Positions 1 to 9,015 of a DNA stretch of 64,000 bases are shown here, piece after piece. The notes under the pieces are model-generated. The model made no database searches. It was not told the DNA's origin and saw nothing but the letters and a program-made list of their open reading frames with translations. The translations under genes were made by a program, and so were the position numbers. Origin of the DNA: Hydrogenophaga intermedia. Lineage in GTDB: Bacteria; Pseudomonadota; Gammaproteobacteria; Burkholderiales; Burkholderiaceae_C. The stretch is from assembly GCF_000723405.1 (NCBI RefSeq), contig NZ_CCAE010000019.1, forward strand, positions 19,223 to 83,222, written 5' to 3'. Every line of letters starts with the position of its first letter. Position 1 is the first letter of the stretch.

Positions 1-432
1 GCATTTGTCGAGGAACACGGTCTCGCTCTCCCGCTTCAGCACCTCCAGCTCGGGGGCGCCCGCCAGCGCGGCACGCACGCCCGGGAGTTCGCGCCCCTGG
101 GCCAGCACGCAGTCCACGTAAGAACCGGCGATCACGGACGCGCGGCTGTCCAGGTTCGGTTCGCTGGCCTGCAGCGCCGCGTCGATGAGTGCGTGTTGCT
201 GCGTGTCGAACTCTTCGTACAGCGCCGCCAGCAAGCCGTTGCGCGTGGCGAAGTGGTCGTACACGACGGGTTTGGCCACGGCCGCCTGCTCCGCCAGCGA
301 GCCCAGGGTCAGTGCGTCGCTGCCCGCCTCGCGCACGATGCGCCACGCGGTCTCGATGAGTTGGCGGTAGCGCTCCTGCCGCGGCAGACGTTGCCGGGGG
401 CCGTCGGCGCGAGGAATCCCGCGTTTCTGCAT
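1..432 (-). CDS. TetR/AcrR family transcriptional regulator (3' end beyond window)
   Basis: This frame is open from an ATG at 432 to the window edge, giving 144 residues of a usual ~190-210. The N-terminal part fits a TetR DNA-binding domain: a helix-turn-helix at about residues 43-65 ending in the typical VVYDHF, where TetR proteins have a Y-x-H-F motif. The ligand-binding C-terminus is only partly present. It is transcribed away from the flavodoxin-like oxidoreductase at 505, with 72 bp between the starts, so it probably represses that gene and itself. The effector is unknown; a quinone or electrophile would fit the neighbour but is inference. Confidence 0.85.
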   Translation of the reverse strand, partial: MQKRGIPRADGPRQRLPRQERYRQLIETAWRIVREAGSDALTLGSLAEQAAVAKPVVYDHFATRNGLLAALYEEFDTQQHALIDAALQASEPNLDSRASVIAGSYVDCVLAQGRELPGVRAALAGAPELEVLKRESETVFLDKC

Positions 433-437
433 GGTTA

Positions 438-497
438 TGTACCAAACGTAGGTTGATGAATATACTAAAGGTAGCCAAACAACTTTACCAGCAGGAG
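438..497 (+). promoter_or_regulatory. Promoter and RBS of the oxidoreductase; TetR/oxidoreductase divergent control region
   Basis: A good -10 hexamer TATACT lies at 461-466. The -35 is weak (TGTACC, 438-443). An AGGAG Shine-Dalgarno at 493-497 lies 7 nt before the ATG at 505. A short inverted motif, ACC-N7-GGT, at about 441-453 overlaps the promoter and could be the TetR operator, but it is too short to be sure. Confidence 0.45.
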
Positions 498-504
498 CCC
501 AGAC

Positions 505-1134
505 ATGCATGCCCTCGTCGTCGTCGCACACCCCGAGCCCGGATCGTTCAGCCACCGCGTCGCGCGCCAGGTGGCCGACGGCATCGCTCGGGCGGGCCAC
601 ACGTCCGAGATCGCCGACCTGGCCGCGGAAGGCTTCGACCCCCGCTTCACCGCACACGACCACGCCGTTCACAAGGACCTTCTCCCGCCCTCCCCTGATG
701 TCCTGCGCGAGCAGCAGCGCATCGACGGAGCCGACGCGTTGGTGCTGGTGTATCCGGTGTACTGGTGGTCCTTCCCGGCGCTGCTGAAGGGCTGGATCGA
801 CCGGGTCTTCTCCAACGGATGGGCTTATGAGGAGCGGGCGGACACCGGGCTCGTGAAGCGATTGGGCCATCTGCCGGTGCACCTGGTGGCCATCGGCGGT
901 GCCTCCGAGCGAACCTACACGCGCCATGGCTACTTCCAGGCCATGAAGACGCAGATCGATCACGGGATCTTCGACTACTGCGGCGCACGCGTCGCCGCGT
1001 CCAGGTTTCTGCTGGCCGGCGAGGACGTGCAGGAACCGGCGCAACTGCAGGCCGCGCAGACCCTGGGTACCGCCGTGTTCTCGGGCAACGGCCCACTGGC
1101 GCCGCAGACGGCCAAGGTTCAGGCGTGCGCGTGA
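505..1134 (+). CDS. NAD(P)H-dependent flavodoxin-fold oxidoreductase (MdaB/KefF/NQO type)
   Basis: A 209-residue single-domain flavodoxin_2 protein. The N-terminus MHALVVVAHPEPGSFSH is the FMN-binding strand-loop of this family (A-H-P-x-x-x-S). The segment PVYWWSFPALLKGWIDRVF (about 90-108) is the second diagnostic motif, forming the FMN/quinone pocket. Such enzymes perform two-electron reduction of quinones or nitroaromatics with NAD(P)H in the cytoplasm. A strong AGGAG precedes the start. The 3' end overlaps the converging azoreductase by 16 bp. The divergent TetR suggests substrate-inducible expression. The exact substrate cannot be told from sequence. Confidence 0.88.
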   Translation: MHALVVVAHPEPGSFSHRVARQVADGIARAGHTSEIADLAAEGFDPRFTAHDHAVHKDLLPPSPDVLREQQRIDGADALVLVYPVYWWSFPALLKGWIDRVFSNGWAYEERADTGLVKRLGHLPVHLVAIGGASERTYTRHGYFQAMKTQIDHGIFDYCGARVAASRFLLAGEDVQEPAQLQAAQTLGTAVFSGNGPLAPQTAKVQACA

Positions 1135-1784
1135 GCCACGTCCACGGCCAGTTCGCTGGCCAGGGCCTTCGCGGCGTCCGTGGCGGCCTGCAGCGAATCG
1201 CGATGTCGCTGATCGCCGAACTCCTGGTATTCAATGGCCACGTGGTGCATGTCGTGCGCCGCCACGCCGAGGTAATGCGCACAAGTTCGCACGTGCGGCT
1301 CAAGATGCTCCCACGCTTCGCGCAGGCCGCCGGCCTGGAACGCGAACTCGCCTGAGGCGGACAGCAGCACCAGCTTCTTGCCAGACAACAGCGGCGACAG
1401 CGGCCAGGTCTTCTCCGTGCGATCGAAGTGGAAAGTGCGGTTGATGCGGATGACCTGGTCGAACCAGGCCTTCAGCGCGGCGGGCATGCCGTAGTTGTAG
1501 CGGGGCGTGGCGATGACCACGATGTCCGCCTGCGCGAGTTCGTCGATGGCGGCGTCCGAGTAGGCCAGCACGGCGCGCTGGTCGGGCGTGCGCTGGTCTT
1601 CGGCGGTGAAACAGGCCGCGATCCAGGCTTCGGTGAGCAAGGGCGGGTGCTCGATGCCGACGTCGCGTTCGACGATGGCGTCGCTCGGTCGCAGGGACTG
1701 CCAGCGGGCGACGAATGCATGGGCCAGTTGCCGTGACAGGGACCGCTCGCGGCGGGGGCTGGCGTTGATGACAAGTACGTTCAT
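1119..1784 (-). CDS. FMN-dependent NADH-azoreductase-like protein
   Basis: A 221-residue flavodoxin-fold protein. MNVLVINASPRRERSLSRQL is the phosphate-binding start of AzoR-type enzymes. ATPRYNYGMPAALKAWFDQV (about 92-111) corresponds to the AzoR P-x-Y-N-F/Y flavin motif. It probably reduces quinones or azo compounds with NADH and FMN. ATG 1784 was chosen because it begins exactly at the domain; the frame stays open far upstream only as antisense of other genes. It lies 46 bp downstream of the SGNH hydrolase on the same strand and may be co-transcribed. It converges on the oxidoreductase at 505, so two flavodoxin-fold reductases meet tail to tail. Confidence 0.85.
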   Translation of the reverse strand: MNVLVINASPRRERSLSRQLAHAFVARWQSLRPSDAIVERDVGIEHPPLLTEAWIAACFTAEDQRTPDQRAVLAYSDAAIDELAQADIVVIATPRYNYGMPAALKAWFDQVIRINRTFHFDRTEKTWPLSPLLSGKKLVLLSASGEFAFQAGGLREAWEHLEPHVRTCAHYLGVAAHDMHHVAIEYQEFGDQRHRDSLQAATDAAKALASELAVDVAHAHA

Positions 1785-1830
1785 GGGGACTCTCTGGATG
1801 GGGGTGGTGGAAACGCCTGGGATCAGGGGC

Positions 1831-3096
1831 TCACTCATGCGCAGGCCCGAGCAACGCACGCAGGTCGATGCTGTCGGCCATGGCGCGGTAGCCGTCGTCA
1901 CCGGGATGCAGGTGATCGCCTGAATCGAAGGCCGCGCGCAGGCGGGTCGGGCGGGACGGATCGCGCGCCATGCGATCGAAATCGACCACGGCATCGAACG
2001 CGCCGGCGTGCCGGATCCACTCGTTGAGCTGTTGGCGCAGCGCGTCTTTCTCGGGGCTGAAGTGGCCTTCCAGCGGCGTGCCCTTGAGGGCGTCCTCGAA
2101 CGGCATGAGGGTGCCGCCGATGACCCGAACGCCCCGCTGGTGCGCCCGCTCCACCAGCTGGCGCAGGCCCTGGGTGAGGCTCGCCAGGGACGGGAGCGCC
2201 TCGTCGGGCGCGAAGGCGCCCCCCGGCCAGCCGATGTCGTTGGTGCCCAGCAGCACGATGACCGCCCGCACACCCGGGTGTTGCAGCGCATCGCGCTCCA
2301 GCCGGGCCAGTGCGCTCTCCCCCATGCCGGGGCGCAGCAGGCGGTTCCCCGAAATGCCGGCGTTCAACACGGCCACGCCCTGCGGGGCGAGGCGGCGCGC
2401 CAGAAAGTCGGGCCAGCGCCGATCCGCACCGGGCGTGGACCCGTTGCCGTCGGTGATCGAATCGCCCAGCGCGACCACTGCCACCGGTGCGCGCGCGGCT
2501 TCGACCATGACGGCGGAGAGGAAGGCGCGCGTTGCCAGCGTCTCGCCACGCTCGCCGCTTTCAGCGGCTGCTCGCCCGGCGACGTTGCCCGACAGCAGCA
2601 GCGTCTGATCGCGCGCGTCCCAATGGAAGCCCGCGAGCGACGTGCGATCGGGCAGGTAGAGGTCCACCTGCAGGCGCGCGCCCGACGGCACGGCCACGGC
2701 GATCGGATCGCTGACCGCCTTCGCGCCCGCCGCGACGGTGATCTCCTTCGATCCCTGGAAGCGGGCGTATGCCCCTGGGCCTGATGCACCGAGCCCGACG
2801 TGCGCGCTCGCCACCTTCAGGGGCGAGTGCCCGTATTCGTTGCTGACCACCAGGCGAAGGCGTTCACCGCCAACGCTGATGCGCAGGTGCTGGCGCAAGG
2901 TCACGTCCTGCAACTGCCGGGGCATGCCCAGGGGCAGTGCGAACCCGCTGTCCCACAGGGGCTGGGCGGGTGCGATCCAGCTCGTGGCCCACTGCGCTGG
3001 CGCTGCGGAAGCGGTGAATGGCGGGCGAGCGAACGACAGGGCGGCAGCGCCTGCGAGAAGCAGTGCCAGACCGATGCGCGCGACGAGATGTCTCAT
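1831..3096 (-). CDS. Secreted SGNH/GDSL-family hydrolase
   Basis: A 421-residue exported esterase or lipase. Residues 1-23 form a signal peptide (positive n-region, ALLLAGAAAL core, likely cleavage near SFA). All SGNH blocks are visible: block I GDSITDGNGS with nucleophile Ser213, the glycine block at GISGN (about 248-251), block III GTND (284-287), and block V D394-x-x-H397. A ~180-residue beta-rich N-terminal region before block I is typical of the larger rhamnogalacturonan-acetylesterase/lipase-like members. The substrate is unknown. It is divergent from the LysR at 3203 with 106 bp between, and is probably its target. Confidence 0.87.
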   Translation of the reverse strand: MRHLVARIGLALLLAGAAALSFARPPFTASAAPAQWATSWIAPAQPLWDSGFALPLGMPRQLQDVTLRQHLRISVGGERLRLVVSNEYGHSPLKVASAHVGLGASGPGAYARFQGSKEITVAAGAKAVSDPIAVAVPSGARLQVDLYLPDRTSLAGFHWDARDQTLLLSGNVAGRAAAESGERGETLATRAFLSAVMVEAARAPVAVVALGDSITDGNGSTPGADRRWPDFLARRLAPQGVAVLNAGISGNRLLRPGMGESALARLERDALQHPGVRAVIVLLGTNDIGWPGGAFAPDEALPSLASLTQGLRQLVERAHQRGVRVIGGTLMPFEDALKGTPLEGHFSPEKDALRQQLNEWIRHAGAFDAVVDFDRMARDPSRPTRLRAAFDSGDHLHPGDDGYRAMADSIDLRALLGPAHE

Positions 3097-3202
3097 GGAA
3101 ATTCCGTGTGGATGGGTGGAAGTGCAGCGACTTTCCGGTATTCCCAATGAGATGCGAAGTGGAGAGAATGGAAGACACCCTCTTCTGAATTGGAATGACT
3201 CT

Positions 3203-4084
3203 ATGGACAGGCTCAAGGCCATGGGCGCCTTCGTGCGCGCCGTCGAACTCGGCAGCCTCTCGGCCGCCGCGCGCGAGATGGCGACCACGCAACCGACGGT
3301 CAGCAAGCTGGTCGCCTGGTTGGAGCGGGAAGTGGGCGCCAGGCTGCTGGAGCGCGGCAGCCAGCGCGTTCTGCCCACGGAGGAAGGCTCGCGCCTGCTC
3401 GTGCACGCGAAGCAGCTGCTGGAGGACTACGAAGAGGCGCTGGCCGACATGGCGAGCGGCGTGCGCGAGCCCCGCGGACTGGTGCGCCTGTCGGCGCCGG
3501 TGGCGCTGGGGGAATTGCGTCTCAGCGCCTTGGTGCTGGAGATGTTGTCGACGCTGCCGCAGCTGGAGGTGGAGCTCTTGCTGGAGGACCGCTTCGTCGA
3601 TCCGGTGGAGGAGCGCATCGACCTGACCCTGCGCATCGGCGGCGTGCTGCCCGCCGATCTCGTCGCGCGCCCACTGGCGGTCTGGCCACGCTACCTGGTG
3701 GCCTCGCCCGACTACGTGCGTCGCAAGGGGCGGCCCCGGCGGCCGGGCGACCTGACGGCGCACGAGTACCTGCGCTACGCGGCCAGCGACGAGGTGCTGC
3801 ACTTGCGCAGCGGCGGCGAGAGCGCCGTGCTGGAACTCGCCTCCCGCTACCGCGTCAACAGCGCGATCGCATTGCTGGACGCCGTGCAATCGGGCGCGGG
3901 CATTTCACTGCAGCCCTGCTGGATGGTGGACGAGGCCCTGCGCCAGGGCACGCTGGTGCGCCTGCTGCCCCGGTGGACGGGGCCGGCGCAAACGGCGCAT
4001 GTCGTGCATGCGCCGCGTCGCCGGCTACCGGCCCGCGTGCAGGCCGTGATGGACTACCTGGTGGACGCCGTGCGGCGCTGGTAG
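3203..4084 (+). CDS. LysR family transcriptional regulator
   Basis: A 293-residue LTTR of the CrgA/AaeR-like subgroup. It begins with a winged HTH (FVRAVELGSLSAAAREMATT, then PTVSKLVAWLEREVGARLLER) and continues with the periplasmic-binding-protein-like effector domain (from about residue 90). ATG 3203 puts the HTH at residues 10-60, as is usual. The frame is open further upstream, but that runs over the divergent hydrolase gene. It probably controls the SGNH hydrolase and azoreductase. No clear palindrome was found in the 106-bp intergenic region. Confidence 0.86.
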   Translation: MDRLKAMGAFVRAVELGSLSAAAREMATTQPTVSKLVAWLEREVGARLLERGSQRVLPTEEGSRLLVHAKQLLEDYEEALADMASGVREPRGLVRLSAPVALGELRLSALVLEMLSTLPQLEVELLLEDRFVDPVEERIDLTLRIGGVLPADLVARPLAVWPRYLVASPDYVRRKGRPRRPGDLTAHEYLRYAASDEVLHLRSGGESAVLELASRYRVNSAIALLDAVQSGAGISLQPCWMVDEALRQGTLVRLLPRWTGPAQTAHVVHAPRRRLPARVQAVMDYLVDAVRRW

Positions 4085-4090
4085 TGCGGC

Positions 4091-4552
4091 TCACGCCACC
4101 GCGTAGGGCGTCTCGGGCACGGGCATGTGAAAGCTCGCATTGAGCATGTTCCACGAGCGGATCGCGCCGACCTGGAACGTGAGGTCCGCGATCTGAGCAT
4201 CACTCAGGTGCTGTCGGATGGTGCGGAAGTCTTCGTCACTGGGCGTTCGGTGCGGCACGGCATTCACGGCCTCGGCCCAGTTCAGGGCGGCGCGCTCGGC
4301 GTCGCTGAAGAAGCGGGTGGCTTCGCGCCAGCCAGCCACGGCGTTGACGTGGCGCGGCTCCATGCCTTCCTTGAGCAATTGGGCCCAATGCATGTCGATG
4401 CAGAACGCGCAGCCGTTGATCTGGCTGATGCGCAGATTCACGATTTCGCGCAGCCGCATGTCCAGGGTGCGGCCAGCGGCGTGGGAGAACTGTGCGCCGG
4501 CGCGGGCGGCGTGGGGGGCAAGTGCGTGGTAATCGAGTCGCGGTGCGGACAT
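4091..4552 (-). CDS. Carboxymuconolactone decarboxylase/AhpD-like protein
   Basis: A 153-residue all-helical CMD-domain protein. The core motif CAFCIDMH gives the C48-x-x-C51-x3-H55 arrangement found in AhpD-type thiol peroxidase partners rather than in true carboxymuconolactone decarboxylases. It probably acts in the cytoplasm as a peroxidase or a reductase adaptor. It lies 79 bp downstream of the LysR at 4632-5552 on the same strand and ends 6 bp from the LysR at 3203, tail to tail. Its physiological role is not evident. Confidence 0.85.
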   Translation of the reverse strand: MSAPRLDYHALAPHAARAGAQFSHAAGRTLDMRLREIVNLRISQINGCAFCIDMHWAQLLKEGMEPRHVNAVAGWREATRFFSDAERAALNWAEAVNAVPHRTPSDEDFRTIRQHLSDAQIADLTFQVGAIRSWNMLNASFHMPVPETPYAVA

Positions 4553-4631
4553 GGGAGCTCCTGTGGTGTGAAAAAGGGATGGGAACTCCCCTTAGACGAT
4601 CCGGCCCATCGGCTTGTGACAGGCCAGCGAC

Positions 4632-5552
4632 CTACCCTCGCGCGAACCCCTCCATTTCTTCATGCAGCACATCCACGAACTGCTGCGCGGCCGGCGACAG
4701 TGAGCGCCCTTCCTTCACCAGCACATAGATGTCGCGCGACACCCGGGGCCCGGTCAGCGGACGTGTCACCAGATCCGGGTCGCGCGCGTAGCGCACGTAG
4801 GCGGCGGGCATCACCGATGGCCCCATGCCGCAGGACGTCATCCACAGCGCGGTAGAAAGCAGGGACACCTCGCGCGCCACGTTGAGGCGGATGCCGGCCT
4901 GCGCGGCGGAGTGATCGATGAGCGGGCGCACGCCAAAGCCGGGGCGCACAGTGGCAATGGGCACACCGTCCAGGTCTTTCCAGCGCACGGATTTGCGCGC
5001 GGCCATGGGGTCGTCCTTGCGCAGCACTACGCTCAAATGGTCGCCCATCAGGCGCTGCATCTGCACGCCGTCGTCCGCGCGGTCGGGCGTGCCGATGCCG
5101 AAGTCCGCGCGCTCACCGATCAGGCGCGCGACGAACTGGTCGGGCGCGCAGTCGTCCACGTTGACCTGGATGTCCGGGTGGCGCTGCATGAACGCGCGGA
5201 TCACCGATGGCAGCAGCACCTCCGCCAGGGTTGGCGTGCAGGCCACGGTGACGCGGCCGCGGCGCAGGGTCGACAGGTCGTCGAGCCCTGCGCTCAGCGA
5301 GTCGATGTCGCGCAAGACGCGCTGTGCGATTTCGATGACGTCGTGCGCGGCGGGCGTGGGCTGCAAGGACCGCGTGGTGCGGTCGAACATGCGCACGCCC
5401 AGCTCCTCTTCCATCTGGCGGATCAGCACGCTCACGGCGGACTGCGTGACGTAGAGCTGGGCGGCGGCCGTGGCCAGGCGCCGCAGCTTGTAGACGGCGA
5501 CGAAGGCGCGCAACTGCTTCAGGGTGAGGCCGGTGAGTCGGGTCTTATTCAT
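4632..5552 (-). CDS. LysR family transcriptional regulator, divergent to esterase-monooxygenase operon
   Basis: A 306-residue LTTR. The N-terminal winged HTH is TLKQLRAFVAVYKLRRLATA with QSAVSVLIRQMEEELGVRMF (about 9-68), followed by the effector-binding domain. It faces the esterase/Baeyer-Villiger monooxygenase/Bug operon, with an inverted repeat at 5577-5598 between the two. It is therefore the likely activator of that pathway, with the ketone or an ester or phenol intermediate as plausible inducer (inference). The carboxymuconolactone-like gene follows it on the same strand. Confidence 0.88.
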   Translation of the reverse strand: MNKTRLTGLTLKQLRAFVAVYKLRRLATAAAQLYVTQSAVSVLIRQMEEELGVRMFDRTTRSLQPTPAAHDVIEIAQRVLRDIDSLSAGLDDLSTLRRGRVTVACTPTLAEVLLPSVIRAFMQRHPDIQVNVDDCAPDQFVARLIGERADFGIGTPDRADDGVQMQRLMGDHLSVVLRKDDPMAARKSVRWKDLDGVPIATVRPGFGVRPLIDHSAAQAGIRLNVAREVSLLSTALWMTSCGMGPSVMPAAYVRYARDPDLVTRPLTGPRVSRDIYVLVKEGRSLSPAAQQFVDVLHEEMEGFARG

Positions 5553-5576
5553 GAAGTCATTTTATGGATGGTTGAA

Positions 5577-5598
5577 TACTTATCGATTTACGAAAGTA
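5577..5598. promoter_or_regulatory. Putative LysR operator (TACTT-N12-AAGTA)
   Basis: A perfect 5-bp inverted repeat, TACTT at 5577-5581 and AAGTA at 5594-5598, lies 25 bp upstream of the LysR start. Size and position match LTTR T-N11-A type sites. Its location argues that the esterase translation starts downstream of it, at GTG 5622, GTG 5664 or ATG 5718, and not at ATG 5568. Confidence 0.4.
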
Positions 5599-5663
5599 CC
5601 GTTCTGGACTTCAATCGCGGCGTGTTTCAAGCAAGCGATGAGTCAACCGATACCACCGAGCGA

Positions 5664-6929
5664 GTGAAGCTGCCGTGCGGCGCGGCCACTTTGACGGGCC
5701 TGCGCCGGCACGGGGTGATGCGCTTTGGCGCGCTGCGATATGCGCAGGCACCCATGGGCCAGTTGCGCTTCGCGCCGCCCGTGCCCGCCAGCCTGCACGG
5801 CGAGGTGGACGCCACCGCCACCGGGCCGATCGCACCGCAACTGCCCTCGGCCCTGTCCCGCGTGCTCGGCTCCTGCGAGGCCCCGCAGTCCGAGGACTGC
5901 CTGCACCTGAGCGTGTGGACCCCCGGCACCGACGAACCGACACGCCCCGTGGTGGTGTGGTGCCACGGCGGCGCCTGGCAAAGCGGCGGCGTGCTGAACT
6001 GGTATGACGGCGAAGCCCTGGCGCGACGCGGCAACGTGGTGGTGGTGGGCGTCAACGCGCGCCTGGGCCCGCTGGGTTGGCTGCTGGCCGATGGCGGCGT
6101 GGCCAACCTCGGCCTGCTGGATCTGGCACTCGCCTTTCAATGGGTGTCGGACCACATCGCGGCGTTCGGCGGCGACGCCACGCGCATCACGGCCATGGGG
6201 CAGTCGGCGGGCGGCACCAACGTCGCCGCGCTGCTGGCGCGCGGCGCTTCCACCTTCCAGCGCGCGATTCTGCAGAGCGCGCCCCTGGGCCGGGGCTTTC
6301 GCTCGGCCGACGCGGCGCGCTCGCTCGGCCGGACGCTGTTGCGCGCGGCGGGCGTGGCGACGCTGGATCAGGCGCGCAGTCTGTCGGCGCAAGCCCTGCT
6401 GCACGCCCAACAGGCGCCAGAAGTGGTGGCCGCCGTGCGCGAACTGGCGGACGGCCACGGCCTGTTCGGCCCCGTGCTCGACGGCGAAACGCTGCCGCCC
6501 TTGACACCGCAGGCGGCGGGCCGCGTCGACGTGCTCGCCGGCTGGAACCGCGACGAGATGCGGGCCTTCACCGCCCCCGCCACCACCTCCGGCACCACCT
6601 CTGGCACCACGCCCGATGAAGACGAGGCGCAGCGGCGCTTCGCCACGCCCGCGCGCCAATGGGCGGCGCAAGCAACGCAGGCCGGCCGGCAGGCCTGGCT
6701 CTATCGCTTCGACGGCGCGCCCGGCATGCCCTTGGGCGCTTGTCACTGCGCGGAACTGCCCTTCGTGTTCGGCACGCTCGACGCCTTTGCATCGGCCCCG
6801 ATGCTCGGCTCGCTGCACGCCGACGACGCCCGGCGCCTGACCGACGACATGCAAACCGCCTGGCTCGACTTCATCCACAGCCGCGCCCTGCCCTGGGCGC
6901 CCGGCCCGCAGGCGCACGTGTTCGCGTGA
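5664..6929 (+). CDS. Type B carboxylesterase, first gene of ketone-oxidation operon
   Basis: An alpha/beta-hydrolase carboxylesterase of about 421 residues. The nucleophile elbow GQSAGG gives Ser181; the oxyanion-hole segment CHGGAW lies about 85 residues earlier; the histidine motif ACHCAELPFVFG (His361) replaces the usual ACHGAE-PFVF. There is no signal peptide, so it is cytoplasmic. The start is uncertain: the frame is open to ATG 5568, but the putative operator lies in between, so GTG 5664, at the domain edge (VKLPCGAATL), is preferred. It would cleave the ester made by the adjacent monooxygenase, as HapD does beside HapE in Pseudomonas fluorescens (family knowledge; pairing here is inference). 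Confidence 0.82.
   Translation: MKLPCGAATLTGLRRHGVMRFGALRYAQAPMGQLRFAPPVPASLHGEVDATATGPIAPQLPSALSRVLGSCEAPQSEDCLHLSVWTPGTDEPTRPVVVWCHGGAWQSGGVLNWYDGEALARRGNVVVVGVNARLGPLGWLLADGGVANLGLLDLALAFQWVSDHIAAFGGDATRITAMGQSAGGTNVAALLARGASTFQRAILQSAPLGRGFRSADAARSLGRTLLRAAGVATLDQARSLSAQALLHAQQAPEVVAAVRELADGHGLFGPVLDGETLPPLTPQAAGRVDVLAGWNRDEMRAFTAPATTSGTTSGTTPDEDEAQRRFATPARQWAAQATQAGRQAWLYRFDGAPGMPLGACHCAELPFVFGTLDAFASAPMLGSLHADDARRLTDDMQTAWLDFIHSRALPWAPGPQAHVFA
6582..6614 (+). repeat. Short in-frame tandem repeat within esterase
   Basis: A 12-bp unit (ACCACCTCCGGC) occurs about 2.7 times and encodes TTSGTTSGTT in a surface loop before an acidic stretch (PDEDE). It keeps frame, so unit-number changes would alter only loop length. 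Confidence 0.55.
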
Positions 6930-6975
6930 CCACCCACCCCGTTTCCCCTGACCTCCCGAGACCGAGAAAGCCACC

Positions 6976-8955
6976 ATGCGATTGAAAGAAGGCGACCTTC
7001 CCCCGAAGGCCGATGAAGAAGAAACCCTGGCGGCGTTCGACCGCGTGATGCCGATCGTGGCCACCGACGCGGAAATCGACGCCGCCGTGCGCGACGCCGA
7101 CCTGCCCGCGCTGCTGGCGGCCCTGGCCATGCTGACGCAGGACCCGGCGCTGCTGGCCGACGACCTCAAGCCGCCATCGCCGTCGATGACCGCGCGCATC
7201 GCGCCGCAGGGCGGCATGTCGGCCGAGCAACAGGCCAAGGCCCGCGCCCTGGCCACACAGGCCTTGATCCGCTACCGCGACGCCGGCTGCCCCGTGGCGC
7301 CCACGCCCTCGCCCGAGTGGCTCGACCGCATCGTGCAGTTCCTCATCCGCTCCGGCCACGACGACCTGATGGACCTGTTGCGCCACGAGGTGAACGTGCC
7401 CGACGACCAGGGCGCGCCCGGCTGGCACGTGAGCGAGTTTCCGAACGCGGCGGGCGTGAAGGTGGCGGTGGTCGGTTCGGGCTTCGCGGGCATCACCGCG
7501 GCCTACCGGCTCAAGCAGGCCGGCCTGGACTTCACGGTGTTCGAGAAGAACAGCGAGATCGGCGGCGTGTGGTGGGAGAACACCTACCCCGGTTGCCGGC
7601 TGGACACACCCAACTTCGCCTACAGCCTGTCCTTCGCGCAGAAGCAGGACTGGACGCAGCAGTTCTCGCAGCAGCCCGAGATCCTGCGCTACCTGCAGGA
7701 CGTGGTGCGCCGCGCCGGCATCCGCTCGAACATCCGCGTCAACACCGAGGTGGAGTCGCTCGAGTTCGATGAAGCCAAGGCGGCGTGGAAGGTGACGGCG
7801 CGCACCGCCGATGGCGGCGTGCACGTGGAGCACTTCAACTTCGTCATCACGGCCATGGGGCTGCTGAACCGGCCGCACGTGCCCGATTTCCCGGGCCTGG
7901 AATCTTTCAGAGGCGAGGTGGTGCACTCGGCCGCCTGGCGCCCGGACGTGAGCGTCAAGGGCAAGCGGGTCGCACTGATCGGCACTGGCGCGAGCGCGTT
8001 CCAGATCGGCCCGGAGATCTACTCGCAGGTGGACAAGCTGCACGTGTTCCAGCGCAACGCGCCGTGGATGCTGCCCACGCCCACCTACCACGACGACCTC
8101 AAGCCCGGCATCCAGTGGCTGCTGAACCACGTGCCGGCCTATGGCCGCTGGGTGCGCTTCTGGCAGTTCTGGATCGGCGTGGAAGGTCGTCTGCACCTGG
8201 TGGAGGTGGACCCGGCCTGGCAGCACGAGGTGTCCATCAGCGCGGGCAACGAGGCCCTGCGCCAGGAGTGCCTGGCCACGCTGCAGCAGCAGTTCGCGGA
8301 CCGCCCCGACCTGCTGGTGCACGCCACGCCCAACTACCCGCCGGGCGCCAAGCGCATGCTGCGCGACAACGGCACCTGGCCGCAGATGCTCAAGGCCGAC
8401 AACGTCAAGCTGGTGACACAGGAGATCTCGCACCTGTCGGAGAACGCCATCCACACCAGGGACGGCCAGCGCCACGAGGTGGACCTCATCATCTGCGCCA
8501 CCGGCTTCAAGGCGGCCGACTTCCTCTATCCGCTGAAGGTGACGGGCCGCGACGGCCTGGACCTGCACGCGCACTGGGACGGCGACTGCCGCGCCTACCT
8601 GGGCATTTCGGTGCCGGGATTCCCCAACCTGTTCATGACCAGTGGCCCCAACACCGGCGTGGTGGTCAACGGCAGCGCCATCTTCTCGTCGGAGTGCCAG
8701 GTGGAATACAGCTTGCGCGCGCTGCGCCACGTGCTCGGCCAGGGCTTCAAGACCGTCGACTGCCGGACCGGGCCTTACGTCAGCTACAACGCCTGGATCG
8801 ACAAGGGCAACGAGACCAAGGCCTGGGCCGTGGCCAAGACCAGCAGTTGGTACAAGAACAAGAGCGGCCGCGCCGCGCAGACCTGGCCCTTCGGCATGCT
8901 GGAGTACTGGAACCTCACCGCCACTTTCCGGCCCGAGGACCACGTGCTCTCCTGA
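6976..8955 (+). CDS. Flavin monooxygenase, 4-hydroxyacetophenone-type Baeyer-Villiger monooxygenase
   Basis: A 659-residue FAD/NADPH enzyme. After an N-terminal extension of ~150 residues comes the FAD Rossmann motif GSGFAG (167-172), then the Baeyer-Villiger fingerprint F311-R-G-x3-H-x3-W-R-P-D (about 311-324), and a second NADPH Rossmann motif GTGASA (336-341). The length and long N-terminal extension are as in 4-hydroxyacetophenone monooxygenase (HapE, ~640 aa), not cyclohexanone monooxygenase (~540). It would insert oxygen beside a ketone to form an ester, which the upstream esterase could hydrolyse. The true substrate, aryl or alkyl ketone, is unknown. It lies 46 bp after the esterase. 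Confidence 0.87.
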   Translation: MRLKEGDLPPKADEEETLAAFDRVMPIVATDAEIDAAVRDADLPALLAALAMLTQDPALLADDLKPPSPSMTARIAPQGGMSAEQQAKARALATQALIRYRDAGCPVAPTPSPEWLDRIVQFLIRSGHDDLMDLLRHEVNVPDDQGAPGWHVSEFPNAAGVKVAVVGSGFAGITAAYRLKQAGLDFTVFEKNSEIGGVWWENTYPGCRLDTPNFAYSLSFAQKQDWTQQFSQQPEILRYLQDVVRRAGIRSNIRVNTEVESLEFDEAKAAWKVTARTADGGVHVEHFNFVITAMGLLNRPHVPDFPGLESFRGEVVHSAAWRPDVSVKGKRVALIGTGASAFQIGPEIYSQVDKLHVFQRNAPWMLPTPTYHDDLKPGIQWLLNHVPAYGRWVRFWQFWIGVEGRLHLVEVDPAWQHEVSISAGNEALRQECLATLQQQFADRPDLLVHATPNYPPGAKRMLRDNGTWPQMLKADNVKLVTQEISHLSENAIHTRDGQRHEVDLIICATGFKAADFLYPLKVTGRDGLDLHAHWDGDCRAYLGISVPGFPNLFMTSGPNTGVVVNGSAIFSSECQVEYSLRALRHVLGQGFKTVDCRTGPYVSYNAWIDKGNETKAWAVAKTSSWYKNKSGRAAQTWPFGMLEYWNLTATFRPEDHVLS

Positions 8956-9015
8956 AGCCGAATCCCTTCCCTCCCTTCCCCCTTTTTTCCCTGAACCATC
9001 CCGAGAAGGAGACAC

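Noticed and set aside
5568..5663. Earlier start of the first esterase at ATG 5568
   Set aside because: The stretch overlaps the putative LysR operator and lacks a ribosome site; the domain begins at 5664.
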